Source of the DNA: Granulosicoccus sp947495035
Lineage (GTDB): Bacteria > Pseudomonadota > Gammaproteobacteria > Granulosicoccales > Granulosicoccaceae
Direction: 5' to 3' (one strand)
Assembly (NCBI RefSeq): GCF_050589605.1
Contig: NZ_JBNGOO010000004.1
Length of the DNA stretch: 64,000 nucleotides
Below the pieces are notes generated by a model that was given only the letters and a program-made list of their open reading frames with translations, was not told the DNA's origin and searched no databases. This document shows positions 42,858-51,599 of this stretch, piece after piece; positions within the stretch are counted from its first letter, which is position 1; the number at the start of each line of letters is the position of its first letter. Position numbers and translations under genes: made by a program.

Positions 42858-43760
42858 ATGGTCAAGCTGACCCTGAAACAGTGCGAGTACTTTGTAGCCG
42901 TGGCGCAGGAAGGCGGCATTGCCCAGGCGGCCCGGATTCTCAACATATCCCAACCCGCCGTGTCTCAAGCCATCGAGAAGCTGGAGGACATCTGCGGCTT
43001 GCAATTACTGCTGCGCCACCACGCCAGAGGGACGGAACTGACCCCACAGGGGCGCGCCTTTCTGGTCTCTGCCGGCAAACTGCTGGAAACCGCTCGTCAA
43101 ACCGAACTGCATGCAGAGGCCATCGCCGCCAATCAGGCAGGTACTCTGCGGCTCGGCTGTTTTCACACGCTGGCGCCGTATCATCTGGCGGGACTGATTC
43201 GCGAACATCAACGTGAACATCCCGATATTCACATTATCCCGTCGGAGCTGCTGCAGGACGAACTCATTGCCCGGGTTCAACAGGGCGAGCTGGACCTCGC
43301 CCTCACCTATGACATGTCACTCTCGACCGAGCAGCTGCGCGTGGAACGCCTGCAGGAACTGACGCCCTTTGTGCTGCTCGGCAAGCATCACGCACTGGCA
43401 AGACGCAAGACGATCTCCTTGCGAGAGCTGTCGGAAGAACCCTATGTCATGTTCGAGGGCCCATCCAGCCGACAGTACTTCGAGAAGATTCTGCACTCGC
43501 AGGGCATCCAGCCCGACATAGCCTTCACCGGCAAATCCATGGAGTCGGTGCGCAGCGCCGTCGCCAACGGATTCGGCTTTTCCCTGGCCGTGATGGCAAC
43601 GACGCACACCGAGACTCACGATGGTGGCCATGTTGTCAGCATTCCGCTGACCGACGATATCGACACCCTGTCCGTCGTGTTGATCTGCAAGGACAGCAGC
43701 AGCGAATCAGCATTGCTCGAGAACTTCATTGCATTCTGCAAGTCCCGATTGATGCGCTGA
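42858..43760 (+). CDS. LysR-family transcriptional regulator
   Basis: The ATG at 42858 has AACAAGGAAAAAC upstream; 300 aa. The N-terminal HTH reads LKQCEYFVAVAQEGGIAQAARILNISQPAVSQAIEKLE. The effector domain (about 90-295) is OxyR/CbbR-like in layout (TLRLGCFHTLAPYHLAGLI, DLALTYDMSLSTEQL). It probably controls the divergent PhyH-type oxygenase and itself through the inverted repeat just upstream. Confidence 0.9.
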   Translation: MVKLTLKQCEYFVAVAQEGGIAQAARILNISQPAVSQAIEKLEDICGLQLLLRHHARGTELTPQGRAFLVSAGKLLETARQTELHAEAIAANQAGTLRLGCFHTLAPYHLAGLIREHQREHPDIHIIPSELLQDELIARVQQGELDLALTYDMSLSTEQLRVERLQELTPFVLLGKHHALARRKTISLRELSEEPYVMFEGPSSRQYFEKILHSQGIQPDIAFTGKSMESVRSAVANGFGFSLAVMATTHTETHDGGHVVSIPLTDDIDTLSVVLICKDSSSESALLENFIAFCKSRLMR

Positions 43761-43820
43761 GAGCATGGCAATCATATCGAGCCAGCTGCACCCGTCATCG
43801 CAATGACCCAATGCCCGGAT

Positions 43821-44348
43821 TCAGGCGCTGGTTCTGGCAAATTCGATGATGGCCGTACATCCGCTATTGCCGAACTCGGCAACACCGGTGGTAAAGCGTC
43901 CTTTCGCCTTTTCCAGATTACCGTAAACAATCAGCGTCTGCTTTGCCAGACTGATATTCCGCTCGGAACCCGCAGCAGCGCTGGCTTCGTTGTTCACAGG
44001 TATGTCGAACCGAAAATCTCCGGTGGAGCTGACGTACGTGGATTTCTTCGATTCCCTGAGATTGTTGCTGACAACACCGTCATTGACCCGCAGCGTGAAA
44101 TTCCACGCAGAGCCATCGCAGTTGGCAATCCAGTTTCCGGGCATGGTTTGTCGTTTGGCGGACTTCTGTACCTTGGCAACCCACGTCCCGTCGAACGCTC
44201 CACTCTGGTCCTTGTTGGACTCCTTCACCTGCGATGAAACGTTCGACACGCAGGCGGTCAAGGTCAACACACACAGGCTGAGAAGCAACATCATCGGCTG
44301 CTTGCCGATTGTTTTGCGATCAGCGGTTGGACTCGGCATCATGCTCAT
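43821..44348 (-). CDS. Small lipoprotein of unknown function
   Basis: The start at ATG 44348 has GAGAGGGAAAAGACC upstream. The 175-aa product has a lipoprotein signal ending LTLTAC (Cys33). The mature part has SGAFDGTWVAKVQ, GNWIANCDGSAWNFTLRV, GDFRFDIPV and a C-terminal NSGCTAIIEFARTS. That is a small beta-rich domain with two Cys that may pair. A 'GxWxG..C..W..TL.V.DG.V' pattern is reminiscent of small periplasmic binding or lipocalin-like folds, but I cannot name the family. It is convergent with the LysR gene. Confidence 0.7.
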   Translation of the reverse strand: MSMMPSPTADRKTIGKQPMMLLLSLCVLTLTACVSNVSSQVKESNKDQSGAFDGTWVAKVQKSAKRQTMPGNWIANCDGSAWNFTLRVNDGVVSNNLRESKKSTYVSSTGDFRFDIPVNNEASAAAGSERNISLAKQTLIVYGNLEKAKGRFTTGVAEFGNSGCTAIIEFARTSA

Positions 44349-44522
44349 GGTCTTTTCCCTCTCATGGGTGACGTCGTCGGTGTTGACAGACGGCTGCTGC
44401 GAATCTAACAGCTTTGCGGCCCCTTGATGGATGACCCGGCAACTTCCTGCGTCGAGATTCGACTTTCGTATTGCCTGAACCGACACAGTGGCAAGCCTGA
44501 AAATGCAGGATTGCCCAGCTCA

Positions 44523-44606
44523 CCCTTACACCCTTACACCCTTACACCCTTACACCCTTACACCCTTACACCCTTACACCCTTACACCCTTACACCCTTA
44601 CACCCT
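44523..44606. repeat. 8-bp tandem repeat CCCTTACA, ten or more units, running into an assembly gap
   Basis: Ten perfect CCCTTACA units (44523-44602) plus a partial unit enter the N-run. CCTTACA reappears on the far side at 44704-44710, so the array spans the gap and its true length is unknown. The stop codon of the LysE gene (TTA on plus, 44706-44708) lies in the last partial unit. Confidence 0.95.
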
Positions 44607-44703
44607 NNNNNNNNNNNNNNNNNNNNNNNNNNNNNNNNNNNNNNNNNNNNNNNNNNNNNNNNNNNNNNNNNNNNNNNNNNNNNNNNNNNNNNNNNNNNNN
44701 NNN
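44607..44703. other. Run of 97 N (assembly gap)
   Basis: The gap lies inside the 8-bp array, so it is very likely a repeat-collapse gap and not missing unique sequence. The true length is unknown. Confidence 0.98.
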
Positions 44704-44705
44704 CC

Positions 44706-45305
44706 TTACAGCACCAGACTTGCAGCTATCAGCAACATGACAAGTCCGATGATCGCATCCAGAACACGCCAGGCCGCAGGACGTGCAAACAGTGGTTGCA
44801 ACAGGCGAGCACCATAGCCGAGCGAGAAAAAGAACAGAAACGAGGCGCAGACGGCACCGACGGCAAAGGCCGTTCGAAATTCCTCGAATTTCGTCGAGGC
44901 CGCCCCCAGCAGGACCAGGGTATCCAGATAGACATGCGGGTTCAGCCAGGTCAATGCCAGACAGGTAGCCAGTGCCACTTTCCACGATGGCGCCGCTCGG
45001 TCGGCAGCCTCCAGCACACCCGCCCCGCGCCAGGCGGAACGGAACGCCATCAGCGCATAGCCGACCAGAAACGCCGCCCCGCCATAGCGGGCGACAGGCC
45101 CTATCCACGGAGAATGCTCCACCAGCTCACCAAAACCGAATACCCCGGCGGTTATCAGCAGGGCATCGCTGAACGCGCAGGTCAGACAGATCAGCAAGAC
45201 ATGCTCACCGCGCAGTCCCTGCCGCAGCACGAAGGCATTCTGCGAACCGATGGCGATGATGAGGCTGGCACCGAGGAAGAAACCGGCCGTGAGGGCTGCA
45301 AACAT
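44706..45305 (-). CDS. LysE/ArgO-type amino-acid exporter
   Basis: This 199-aa protein has six hydrophobic helices and the family motifs GASLIIAIGSQNAFVLRQGL (TM1), TCAFSDALLITAGVFG and TWLNPHVYLDTLVLLG. These match basic amino-acid exporters of the LysE/ArgO branch. It is divergent from an ArgP/LysG-like regulator, the classic pair in which cytoplasmic lysine or arginine induces export. Its stop codon is inside the 8-bp tandem repeat next to the assembly gap. Confidence 0.92.
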   Translation of the reverse strand: MFAALTAGFFLGASLIIAIGSQNAFVLRQGLRGEHVLLICLTCAFSDALLITAGVFGFGELVEHSPWIGPVARYGGAAFLVGYALMAFRSAWRGAGVLEAADRAAPSWKVALATCLALTWLNPHVYLDTLVLLGAASTKFEEFRTAFAVGAVCASFLFFFSLGYGARLLQPLFARPAAWRVLDAIIGLVMLLIAASLVL

Positions 45306-45389
45306 GAGTCGTAATGATCAGTGACGTGAGAAGAGGAGCGATTCTTGCCGATTCTGCTGCATTAGCCAAACGATATTATCTTCAGTGAA

Positions 45390-45404
45390 TTAAGCGATTC
45401 TTAA
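45390..45404. promoter_or_regulatory. Probable ArgP/LysR operator
   Basis: TTAAGCGATTCTTAA is an inverted repeat (5-bp arms) containing a T-N11-A LysR box. It lies in the 136-bp region shared by the lysE-like and argP-like genes, 37 bp before the latter's ATG. Confidence 0.5.
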
Positions 45405-45441
45405 CCGGCGGTGGCCAAGCCACGACACCTTGCTTTTCAAC

Positions 45442-46329
45442 ATGCTCGACTACGACGCACTTGCCACTCTGACGGCAGTCCTGCAGACCGGCAGCTTCGA
45501 ACAGGCCGCCCGTCGCTTGCATGTCACACCATCGGCCGTCTCACAGCGCGTCCGACAACTGGAACAGCGCCTCGGTGCTCCGCTGGTGATTCGTGCGCAA
45601 CCCTGTCATGCCACCGCCGTCGGAGAGAGACTGCTGCGGCATACACAGGATGTCGCTCTGCTGGAATCCCGACTGGCGACAACGATGCCGGACATCGTGC
45701 CAGCCGGTGTGTCACCCACGCTACGCATCGCTGTGAATGCCGACACCCTCTCCACCTGGTTCATCGACGCGCTGGCAAGCTGCAGCGGACTGTTGTTCGA
45801 ACTGATTCTGGATGATCAGGATCACAGCCAGCAATGGCTGGAACGTGGTGAGGTGGTGGCGGCCGTGACCGCGGATGCCGCCGCCGTCAGCGGCTGCGAT
45901 GTGTTGCCGCTGGGCTCGCTGCGCTATTGCGCCACCGCCTCCCCGGCTTTCGTCGAACGGCATTTTTCAAACGGTGTCGATCAGGGCAGCCTGGCAGCCG
46001 CTCCCATGCTGATATTCAACAACAAGGACAGGCTGCAGGAACTCTGGATGAAGCAGCAAGGCATTGCCCATAGCTGCCCGCCGGCGCATGGCTTGCCATC
46101 GAGCGAAGCCTTTGTGTCAGCGGCTCTGGCGCACATGGGCTGGGGCATGAACCCGGAACTGCTGGTACGCAGTGAGCTGGACAGCGGCCGACTGGTCGAG
46201 CTGATCCCCGAAAGCCCACTGGACATTCCGCTCTACTGGCAAAGCCCGAGGCTGATGCGAGACGCGCTGGCTGAACTGACGGCATCGGTACGGCAGGTGG
46301 CCGGAGAAGCCTTGCTGGATAAAGCCTGA
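45442..46329 (+). CDS. ArgP/LysG-type LysR regulator of the LysE exporter
   Basis: I chose the ATG at 45442 (MLDYDALATLTAVLQTGSFEQAARRLHVTPSAVSQRV) over a TTG four codons earlier. The 295-aa protein matches ArgP/IciA/LysG in the HTH and in PTLRIAVNADTLSTWF at the start of the effector domain. The family senses lysine or arginine and switches on the exporter gene. Gene order (divergent, 136 bp apart) is the same as in other lysG-lysE pairs. Confidence 0.9.
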   Translation: MLDYDALATLTAVLQTGSFEQAARRLHVTPSAVSQRVRQLEQRLGAPLVIRAQPCHATAVGERLLRHTQDVALLESRLATTMPDIVPAGVSPTLRIAVNADTLSTWFIDALASCSGLLFELILDDQDHSQQWLERGEVVAAVTADAAAVSGCDVLPLGSLRYCATASPAFVERHFSNGVDQGSLAAAPMLIFNNKDRLQELWMKQQGIAHSCPPAHGLPSSEAFVSAALAHMGWGMNPELLVRSELDSGRLVELIPESPLDIPLYWQSPRLMRDALAELTASVRQVAGEALLDKA

Positions 46330-46515
46330 AGGAGGCTCTGCGATTCTGCCGCCCGGTGAATTCGCGACACAGTGTGTCTCGAATCGAATCCAGGCGCTGC
46401 ATCAGGCACCAGACCTGACATAGCCGGAAGCATCACCACACCCTGTAGAATGACAGCCTCACACGGGCGCCTTGCCGCCATACCGAGGCCGTCTGCCATA
46501 CAGGAGAGAGCCACC

Positions 46516-47043
46516 ATGCATCCACAGACAGTCCCTGACGCAGTCTTTCATACGCGTGTTCGCAATGAGGCTCTCGGAGGCCCCAACCCTTTCGAATGGA
46601 AGACCCTGAGCAGCGATGAGGTCTTCAGCGGCAAACGGGTCGTTGTATTTGCGGTACCCGGTGCATTCACGCCAGCCTGCTCGGACAGCCACCTGCCAGG
46701 TTATGAAAGACTGCATGATGACTTTACCGCGGAAGGTATCGACACCGTGGTGTGTCTGGCAGTGAACGACGCCTTCATCATGTACCAGTGGAAACTGTCT
46801 CGACACATCGAGAAGACCGTCATGCTGCCGGACGGCAATGGCGAGTTCACGCGCAAGATGGGCATGCTGGTGGAGCGTACCGAACAGGGCATGGGCTTGC
46901 GCAGCTGGCGCTACTCGATGCTGGTCAATGATCGACATATCGAGCGGCTATTCGTGGAACCCGGCTTCAAGGACAATCCGCCGGGCGTGCCGGTCGATGT
47001 TTCGAGTGCCGAGACGATGCTCGACTATCTGAAAACGCGCTGA
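46516..47043 (+). CDS. Peroxiredoxin, Prx5 type
   Basis: The ATG at 46516 follows CAGGAGAGAGCCACC; 175 aa. The peroxidatic motif is PGAFTPACSDSHLPGY with Cys55 in the Prx5/AhpE-like loop. DTVVCLAVNDAFIMYQW is characteristic of Prx5. No other conserved Cys is obvious, so it may act as a 1-Cys enzyme with glutathione or another reductant. It is a cytoplasmic peroxide reductase, alone in its transcription unit. Confidence 0.9.
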   Translation: MHPQTVPDAVFHTRVRNEALGGPNPFEWKTLSSDEVFSGKRVVVFAVPGAFTPACSDSHLPGYERLHDDFTAEGIDTVVCLAVNDAFIMYQWKLSRHIEKTVMLPDGNGEFTRKMGMLVERTEQGMGLRSWRYSMLVNDRHIERLFVEPGFKDNPPGVPVDVSSAETMLDYLKTR

Positions 47044-47090
47044 TACCAACGGCCTCACCACAACCCCGAAGGCACCGTCGAACAACAGAA

Positions 47091-47918
47091 CTAGAACGTC
47101 ACCTTGAGCAGAACGCCCAGTGAGGCTTGCTCATCAGCGCCCCGTGTCGAGACCAGGGAGGAATCGACAGCCTCTTCACCCAGCAGATCGACACCCCCGA
47201 ATCCCACCAGTGACACTCTGTTGGCCAGGGGCACTTCGACAGCGGCATGAATGCCGTAGGACAGCAGTCCCGCACCGGCCTGATAGGCCTCAAGCCCTGA
47301 CAGTGAGGCCTGCTGTGCATCCACACCAAAAAAGGCATTCATGTAATCCGAATCCGCAAAGTGCAGCTCCGGCCCGACTCCGTAAAACAACGACTTCCCG
47401 GCAAGCAGCTTGCGGCCGACCCATTTCACCGAGACATCACCGACAGTACCATCATGCCCCTCGGTGGCCTGACGCAGTTCGACCCGTGACACCAGATGCT
47501 CGCTCGAGTACTCGACAAAGCCGCCAATTTCGGCTGTGCCGTCGATGTCACCCAGTCCTTGCAGATCATCAGTCTCGTCACCACTGATGAAATAGCTTTC
47601 ATCGCCATCCTGCCGCCGACCCGCGTTGTATTTCATGATGGGACCTGCGCGCCAGCCACCCTGCCTGATGAGGTTGTAGCCCACACCGTCGAACGTGGAC
47701 GCAAAGAAGCGCCCCTTGTAGCTGACGGTGATGTCCGGCGCCACCAGGGAGCGGTGCCGGTTATCGCCCAGATACGACGGTACGGTGACGGTGGCCAGGC
47801 CCAGCGACAGATGCCAGTCGGATGCCTTGCCTGGCGATGTGGTAGAAGAATCTGCCGTCGACAGGGATGGCAGGGAGAAAGCACTGGCGACGAGCAGTGT
47901 TCGAATGACTGTTTTCAT
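47091..47918 (-). CDS. MipA/OmpV family outer-membrane protein
   Basis: This 275-aa protein has a signal peptide (MKTVIRTLLVASAFSLPSLSTA) and the MipA/OmpV pattern: LGLATVTVPSYLGDNRHRSLVAPDITVSYKGRFFAS, then GWRAGPIMKYNAGR, ending in a beta-signature LGVLLKVTF. It folds as an outer-membrane barrel. Members act as scaffolds for murein enzymes or as osmotic-response porins. It follows the S41 peptidase lipoprotein by 71 bp on the same strand, so they may be co-transcribed. Confidence 0.88.
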   Translation of the reverse strand: MKTVIRTLLVASAFSLPSLSTADSSTTSPGKASDWHLSLGLATVTVPSYLGDNRHRSLVAPDITVSYKGRFFASTFDGVGYNLIRQGGWRAGPIMKYNAGRRQDGDESYFISGDETDDLQGLGDIDGTAEIGGFVEYSSEHLVSRVELRQATEGHDGTVGDVSVKWVGRKLLAGKSLFYGVGPELHFADSDYMNAFFGVDAQQASLSGLEAYQAGAGLLSYGIHAAVEVPLANRVSLVGFGGVDLLGEEAVDSSLVSTRGADEQASLGVLLKVTF

Positions 47919-47989
47919 GAGGTTTCTTCCGTGTTTTCAACGTGTTTTGCAAAGAACGTCGCGGCTGAAGCGACTGGTAGCGATGTATG

Positions 47990-49447
47990 TCAGCCTTCCG
48001 GGCTGAAAGCGTTGTATGGGCTGGGCAGTCCGAGCACGTCAAAGGCGGCGTTGATGGCCGAGTCTTCGCCCCGGTCCCGCGCTGCCTTGTCCAATACCGG
48101 CACAACGACTTCCGGTGGAATACCGACGGCCTCGAACGATTGGCCGCTGGCATCCAGATACACCTCGTTGGACAGGGTGAACTCCCAGCCATTGGGCAGG
48201 CCTCTTTCCAGCACATCCGACAAGGCGCCATTGGTGGACTCCCCGAGATGGGTCACCTGTGGCAAGGAACGCAGCAGCAAGGTCAGGACTTCCGTGGCAC
48301 TGGCACTGAAGCCACTGGTGATCAGCACCACCGGGTTCTGATAGTTCAGGTGCTCTGAAGGACTGATGGTGAGCGTCTGGATCGCTCCCAGCCCCTGGTA
48401 GTCACGAGCGGCCTTGCTCACCACCGCTCGCTCCGTATCGGCAAAGCGATTGGCGACGGCCAACGAAACTGCATCCCTGCCACCGGGTGTCAGGCGAACA
48501 TCGATGATCAGTCCAGAAGTCTCCGCAAGTTCGGTCAATGCGACATCCAACACCGAATCGAATACTGAAAGTTGTTCATCACCGGTAGACTCGAAGTCGG
48601 TGTACAACTGCGCGATTCTCAGGTAGCCCACCGAGTCGCCGAGGACACCCCATTCCAGCAGGCCGGGATGATTGTCATCCGTGGTCGAAAACGCCTCTCC
48701 AATATAATTGCCTTGCAGATCCTGTCGCCATTGCCCGATCACAGTGCTGATGTAGCTGGCTTCATCGGCAATGACATCCTGAGACTCGAACTCGTCGATG
48801 AGATCCTGAAAGAAGCCCTTGAATTCTGCCGGGTTGAAAACAGACCCTCCATCGACGGTCAGACTGACGTGGGTATCGTCGATGGGTGACAGCAGACCGA
48901 TCAGGGCTGCTTCCAGCTCGCCTTGCGTACTCTGTTCGCCGAGTGTCGGGCGCCACAGGTCGTATTGGGCCAACCAGTCGACACCGCGCTCATTGAAGAA
49001 GGCGTAATGGTCGTTGAAGCTGTGCCAGACATGATCGAACATCTCGGCTGCCGAACTGTCGATCGGTTCTTCGCACACCGCCGGTAGCGCATCCACACGG
49101 TTGAACAGCATGGGCACATCCAGCGCGCTTTCTCCCAGTTGCAGCAGATCGTCATCCACATGCACTTCCGGGAAGGCAGCGATGAAGTCTGCCGCCGCCC
49201 CCGAATCACGCAGATGACAGGTAGCACGAGTCGCCTCATACACGCTCAGTCGACTGTTCTCGACCTGCAGAAACGATCCGTAACCCGAACGTTCCCAGAC
49301 GCCCTGCAACTCGTTGCTGATGTTCAGTGGCAGCGTATCGGGATCATCATCACTGCAAGCGACAAGCAGTATGGAGCTCAACAGCACAAGGCTGGTGGGC
49401 AATCTGGACGCGAGCGAACTCGCACGAACAGCAAGACTGTGAGTCAT
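47990..49447 (-). CDS. S41-family peptidase lipoprotein
   Basis: The ATG at 49447 follows CGGAGTTATCC; 485 aa. The lipobox SILLVAC puts the lipidated Cys at 31. After a variable N-terminal domain comes a helical 'FDHVWHSFNDHYAFFNERGVDW' segment typical of the TSP/tricorn-like S41 cap. The catalytic core is SGLIIDVRLTPGGRD and VVLITSGFSASATEVLTLLLRSLP, with the nucleophile Ser in the SGFSASATE elbow. It lacks an obvious PDZ domain. It probably acts at the inner face of the outer membrane on proteins or peptides. Confidence 0.85.
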   Translation of the reverse strand: MTHSLAVRASSLASRLPTSLVLLSSILLVACSDDDPDTLPLNISNELQGVWERSGYGSFLQVENSRLSVYEATRATCHLRDSGAAADFIAAFPEVHVDDDLLQLGESALDVPMLFNRVDALPAVCEEPIDSSAAEMFDHVWHSFNDHYAFFNERGVDWLAQYDLWRPTLGEQSTQGELEAALIGLLSPIDDTHVSLTVDGGSVFNPAEFKGFFQDLIDEFESQDVIADEASYISTVIGQWRQDLQGNYIGEAFSTTDDNHPGLLEWGVLGDSVGYLRIAQLYTDFESTGDEQLSVFDSVLDVALTELAETSGLIIDVRLTPGGRDAVSLAVANRFADTERAVVSKAARDYQGLGAIQTLTISPSEHLNYQNPVVLITSGFSASATEVLTLLLRSLPQVTHLGESTNGALSDVLERGLPNGWEFTLSNEVYLDASGQSFEAVGIPPEVVVPVLDKAARDRGEDSAINAAFDVLGLPSPYNAFSPEG

Positions 49448-49578
49448 GGATAACTCCGTGGGCAGTGTGTGCCCGGTCAGTGGGTAGAGGGGTGTGGCAG
49501 CTGTGTCTTCAGCGAGACAACATCCGCTGTCGCTGGTGACAAGTGCCCGCTGGCTGCCGTCAGGGCATCAGGAGTGCA

Positions 49579-50628
49579 TCATTCATCGGCCTGAGCCTCT
49601 CTGGTGGTAACGGTCTGAAAGCGGTCTCGGTAGTCCGAGGCCGATACATTCAAGTGACGCTGAAACGCGCGTCGCATGCGTTCGCTGTTCGTGAAACCCG
49701 TGCTCCGGGCAATGGCTTCCACAGACTGTCCGGTCTGCTCCAGGGCGACACGCGCAGCCTGAATGCGGGCAAGCTCGACATAGCGCGCCGGAGTCATGCC
49801 GGTTTCATCGCGCAACTTGCGTGTCAGTGTTCGTTCGGTCATGCAGCAATGCGCTGCCAGGGTGCCGACGCTCAAGTCATCCCGAATATGGTTCTGGATG
49901 AACTGCAGCAGATCGGTAATGACCGGGTCTTCCGCCTGCTGCGCAATCAGCTGTGCACTGAACTGCGATTGCCCGCCGGGACGCATCATGTACATCACGT
50001 TGTAGCGGGCCACCTGCAAGGCAATCTCATGGCCCCAGTCCGCCTCCACCAATGCCAGCGACAGATCCATGCCGGCAGTCACCCCGGCAGATGTCCAGAC
50101 ATTGCCATCCTGCACATACAAGGCATCGGCATCGACAGAAACCTGCGGATAGCGTTTGGCCAGCACCGGACACCACCACCAGTGAGTGGTGGCCTTGCGG
50201 CCATCCAGCAAACCGAGCTCTGCCAGAATCATGGCCCCGGTACAGATCGAGACGACCCGATCTGCGCGTTCGGCCGCCCATTGCACATAGGCCAGCAGAT
50301 CCACATCCTCCAACGCTTCCAGCGTCCCGTGACCGCCAGCCACGATCAGCGTATCAATCGGCTTGCGACTGTTCATGGCGCTGGTGAAATCCTGATCCGC
50401 CTGCAGACTGATGCCACTGGTGGTTGGAAACACCCCGCTCTTGTGCGCCACCAGGCAAGTCTCGTAGGGAATCTGCCCATCCGGCAGAAACAATCGTGTG
50501 CCGGTCAGAATCTCCAACGGGCCTACCACGTCCAGAATGTGTGCATCCGGGTAAACGACCATGACCACACGACGGGTCGGTGTCGCAGTGCTGGCAGATT
50601 CCAGTGTTGTCTGTTTTTGCTTGTCCAT
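49579..50628 (-). CDS. GlxA-type transcriptional regulator (DJ-1/PfpI + AraC HTH)
   Basis: This 349-aa protein has an N-terminal DJ-1/PfpI domain (about 20-190) with VYPDAHILDVVGPLEIL, DTLIVAGGHGT and the elbow VVSICTGAMILAELGLL. The C-terminal AraC DNA-binding domain (about 240-335) has MTERTLTRKLRDETGMTPARYVELARI and the second HTH VEAIARSTGFTNSERMRRAFQRHL. Such regulators control amine and osmolyte metabolism (for example GbdR) or unknown ligands. No obvious target is adjacent. The ribosome-binding site is weak. Confidence 0.9.
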   Translation of the reverse strand: MDKQKQTTLESASTATPTRRVVMVVYPDAHILDVVGPLEILTGTRLFLPDGQIPYETCLVAHKSGVFPTTSGISLQADQDFTSAMNSRKPIDTLIVAGGHGTLEALEDVDLLAYVQWAAERADRVVSICTGAMILAELGLLDGRKATTHWWWCPVLAKRYPQVSVDADALYVQDGNVWTSAGVTAGMDLSLALVEADWGHEIALQVARYNVMYMMRPGGQSQFSAQLIAQQAEDPVITDLLQFIQNHIRDDLSVGTLAAHCCMTERTLTRKLRDETGMTPARYVELARIQAARVALEQTGQSVEAIARSTGFTNSERMRRAFQRHLNVSASDYRDRFQTVTTREAQADE

Positions 50629-51136
50629 GGCAAAAGTGTATCGCCACCGGGTTTGACGTAAAGGTCAACAAGCCCTCGTTTTCGGACAAGCTGAACGAAA
50701 GGGGCAATCCGGATCCGCCATGACCTCACCTCGACGCTGGGTTGCCGAGACGTCAAGCCGTCGGATTCATGATCCGGTACTCGCCAACGCCATGATGAAA
50801 CCAGTGTTCCTCCTGTCGATGCGCCACCCAGCGTCGACAAGGCTCCTCCGCCAGTATTGCTCCTGGACATCAGTCGTAGCGCCACGACCGGTGAGCCACT
50901 CGCCCCCCCCGGCCCCTGCTGCCCGAGCCTTGTCACCGATACTGCCGAGGCGGGTGGGAAATGGATCGACAGCGGCGTCCTGTACGACCTGGATGGGGCA
51001 TTCATTGCAGGCCTGGCGGCTGCCCAGCTCAACCCGCCTGAAGAATGGTGGAACTACTGCATCGAGTGCACCATCGAGGACGTTGGCGGCGCCGGAGGAC
51101 CGGGCGGTCCACCGGCCGCAGGAGTCTGGTAAGGGG
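50629..51136. other. 508-bp region with only a doubtful small ORF
   Basis: Between the GlxA-type regulator and the cupin gene no confident gene exists. Several frames are open on both strands because of high G+C. One plus-strand frame (50773-51132) looks protein-like and is listed separately. Confidence 0.5.
50857..51132 (+). CDS. Doubtful small Pro/Gly-rich ORF or gene remnant
   Basis: The frame is open from 50773 to a TAA at 51132, but the only usual start codon in it is TTG at 50857 (91 aa). The translation has VPPVDAPPSVDKAPPP before the TTG, then GGKWIDSGVLYDLDGAFIAGLAA, WWNYCIECTIEDVG and a GGAGGPGGPPAAG tail. Third positions are GC-rich, as in real genes here. An ATG (50720) in another frame upstream raises the possibility of a frameshift. 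It may be a gene remnant; no family is recognised. Confidence 0.3.
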   Translation: MLLDISRSATTGEPLAPPGPCCPSLVTDTAEAGGKWIDSGVLYDLDGAFIAGLAAAQLNPPEEWWNYCIECTIEDVGGAGGPGGPPAAGVW

Positions 51137-51499
51137 TCAGCTCGTAGCGGCAGGCACCGCAGCAATGACGAACGATTTGCGTATATATTCCTCGACGTGC
51201 CAGACCGGCTGCAGGCCATTGTCCATCACGAAGCTGTCACCAGCTTCCACCACGAAGGACTCATCGCCGACGACTATCCTGGCCTTGCCTTCCAGTATGT
51301 GGCAAAACTCGATCTGATCATTCATCGGGCCCTTGAAAACACCTGCAGTGCTTTCCCACACCCCCGAACGAAAAGCGCCATTGTTGCCCTGGAAGTGCAA
51401 CCATGCCGTGTGTCTTGGGTCACCAGAGACGGTGACCTTTGTGGTGTCGTTTTGAACGGGCTCTACCGTGGAGTCGGAAAACTTGACAAGCGTGCTCAT
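51137..51499 (-). CDS. Small cupin-domain protein
   Basis: This 120-aa single cupin has motif 1-like FKGPMNDQIEFCHILEGKARIVVGDE and motif 2-like VEAGDSFVMDNGLQPVWHVEE. The fold resembles the EutQ/(S)-ureidoglycine-aminohydrolase-like 'cupin_3' group with few metal His. It is the last gene of the catabolic operon (oxidase, TRAP, DAK-like kinase, cupin) and may be an isomerase, lyase or ligand-binding protein of that pathway (inference). Confidence 0.82.
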   Translation of the reverse strand: MSTLVKFSDSTVEPVQNDTTKVTVSGDPRHTAWLHFQGNNGAFRSGVWESTAGVFKGPMNDQIEFCHILEGKARIVVGDESFVVEAGDSFVMDNGLQPVWHVEEYIRKSFVIAAVPAATS

Positions 51500-51599
51500 G
51501 ATATTTCAGTCTGATTCAATGACAGGAAAGGTGGTCTGGAACGCATGCCCCAGACCCTTGTGAAAAATCTCGTTGGAGAACTGCAAACGACCAGTCGTG

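Noticed and set aside
44523..44710. CRISPR array
   Set aside because: Units are 8 bp and contiguous, with no spacers; no cas genes nearby. The same applies to the other four arrays.
44424..45314. ORF read through the N-run
   Set aside because: It crosses undefined bases and is antisense to the LysE gene.
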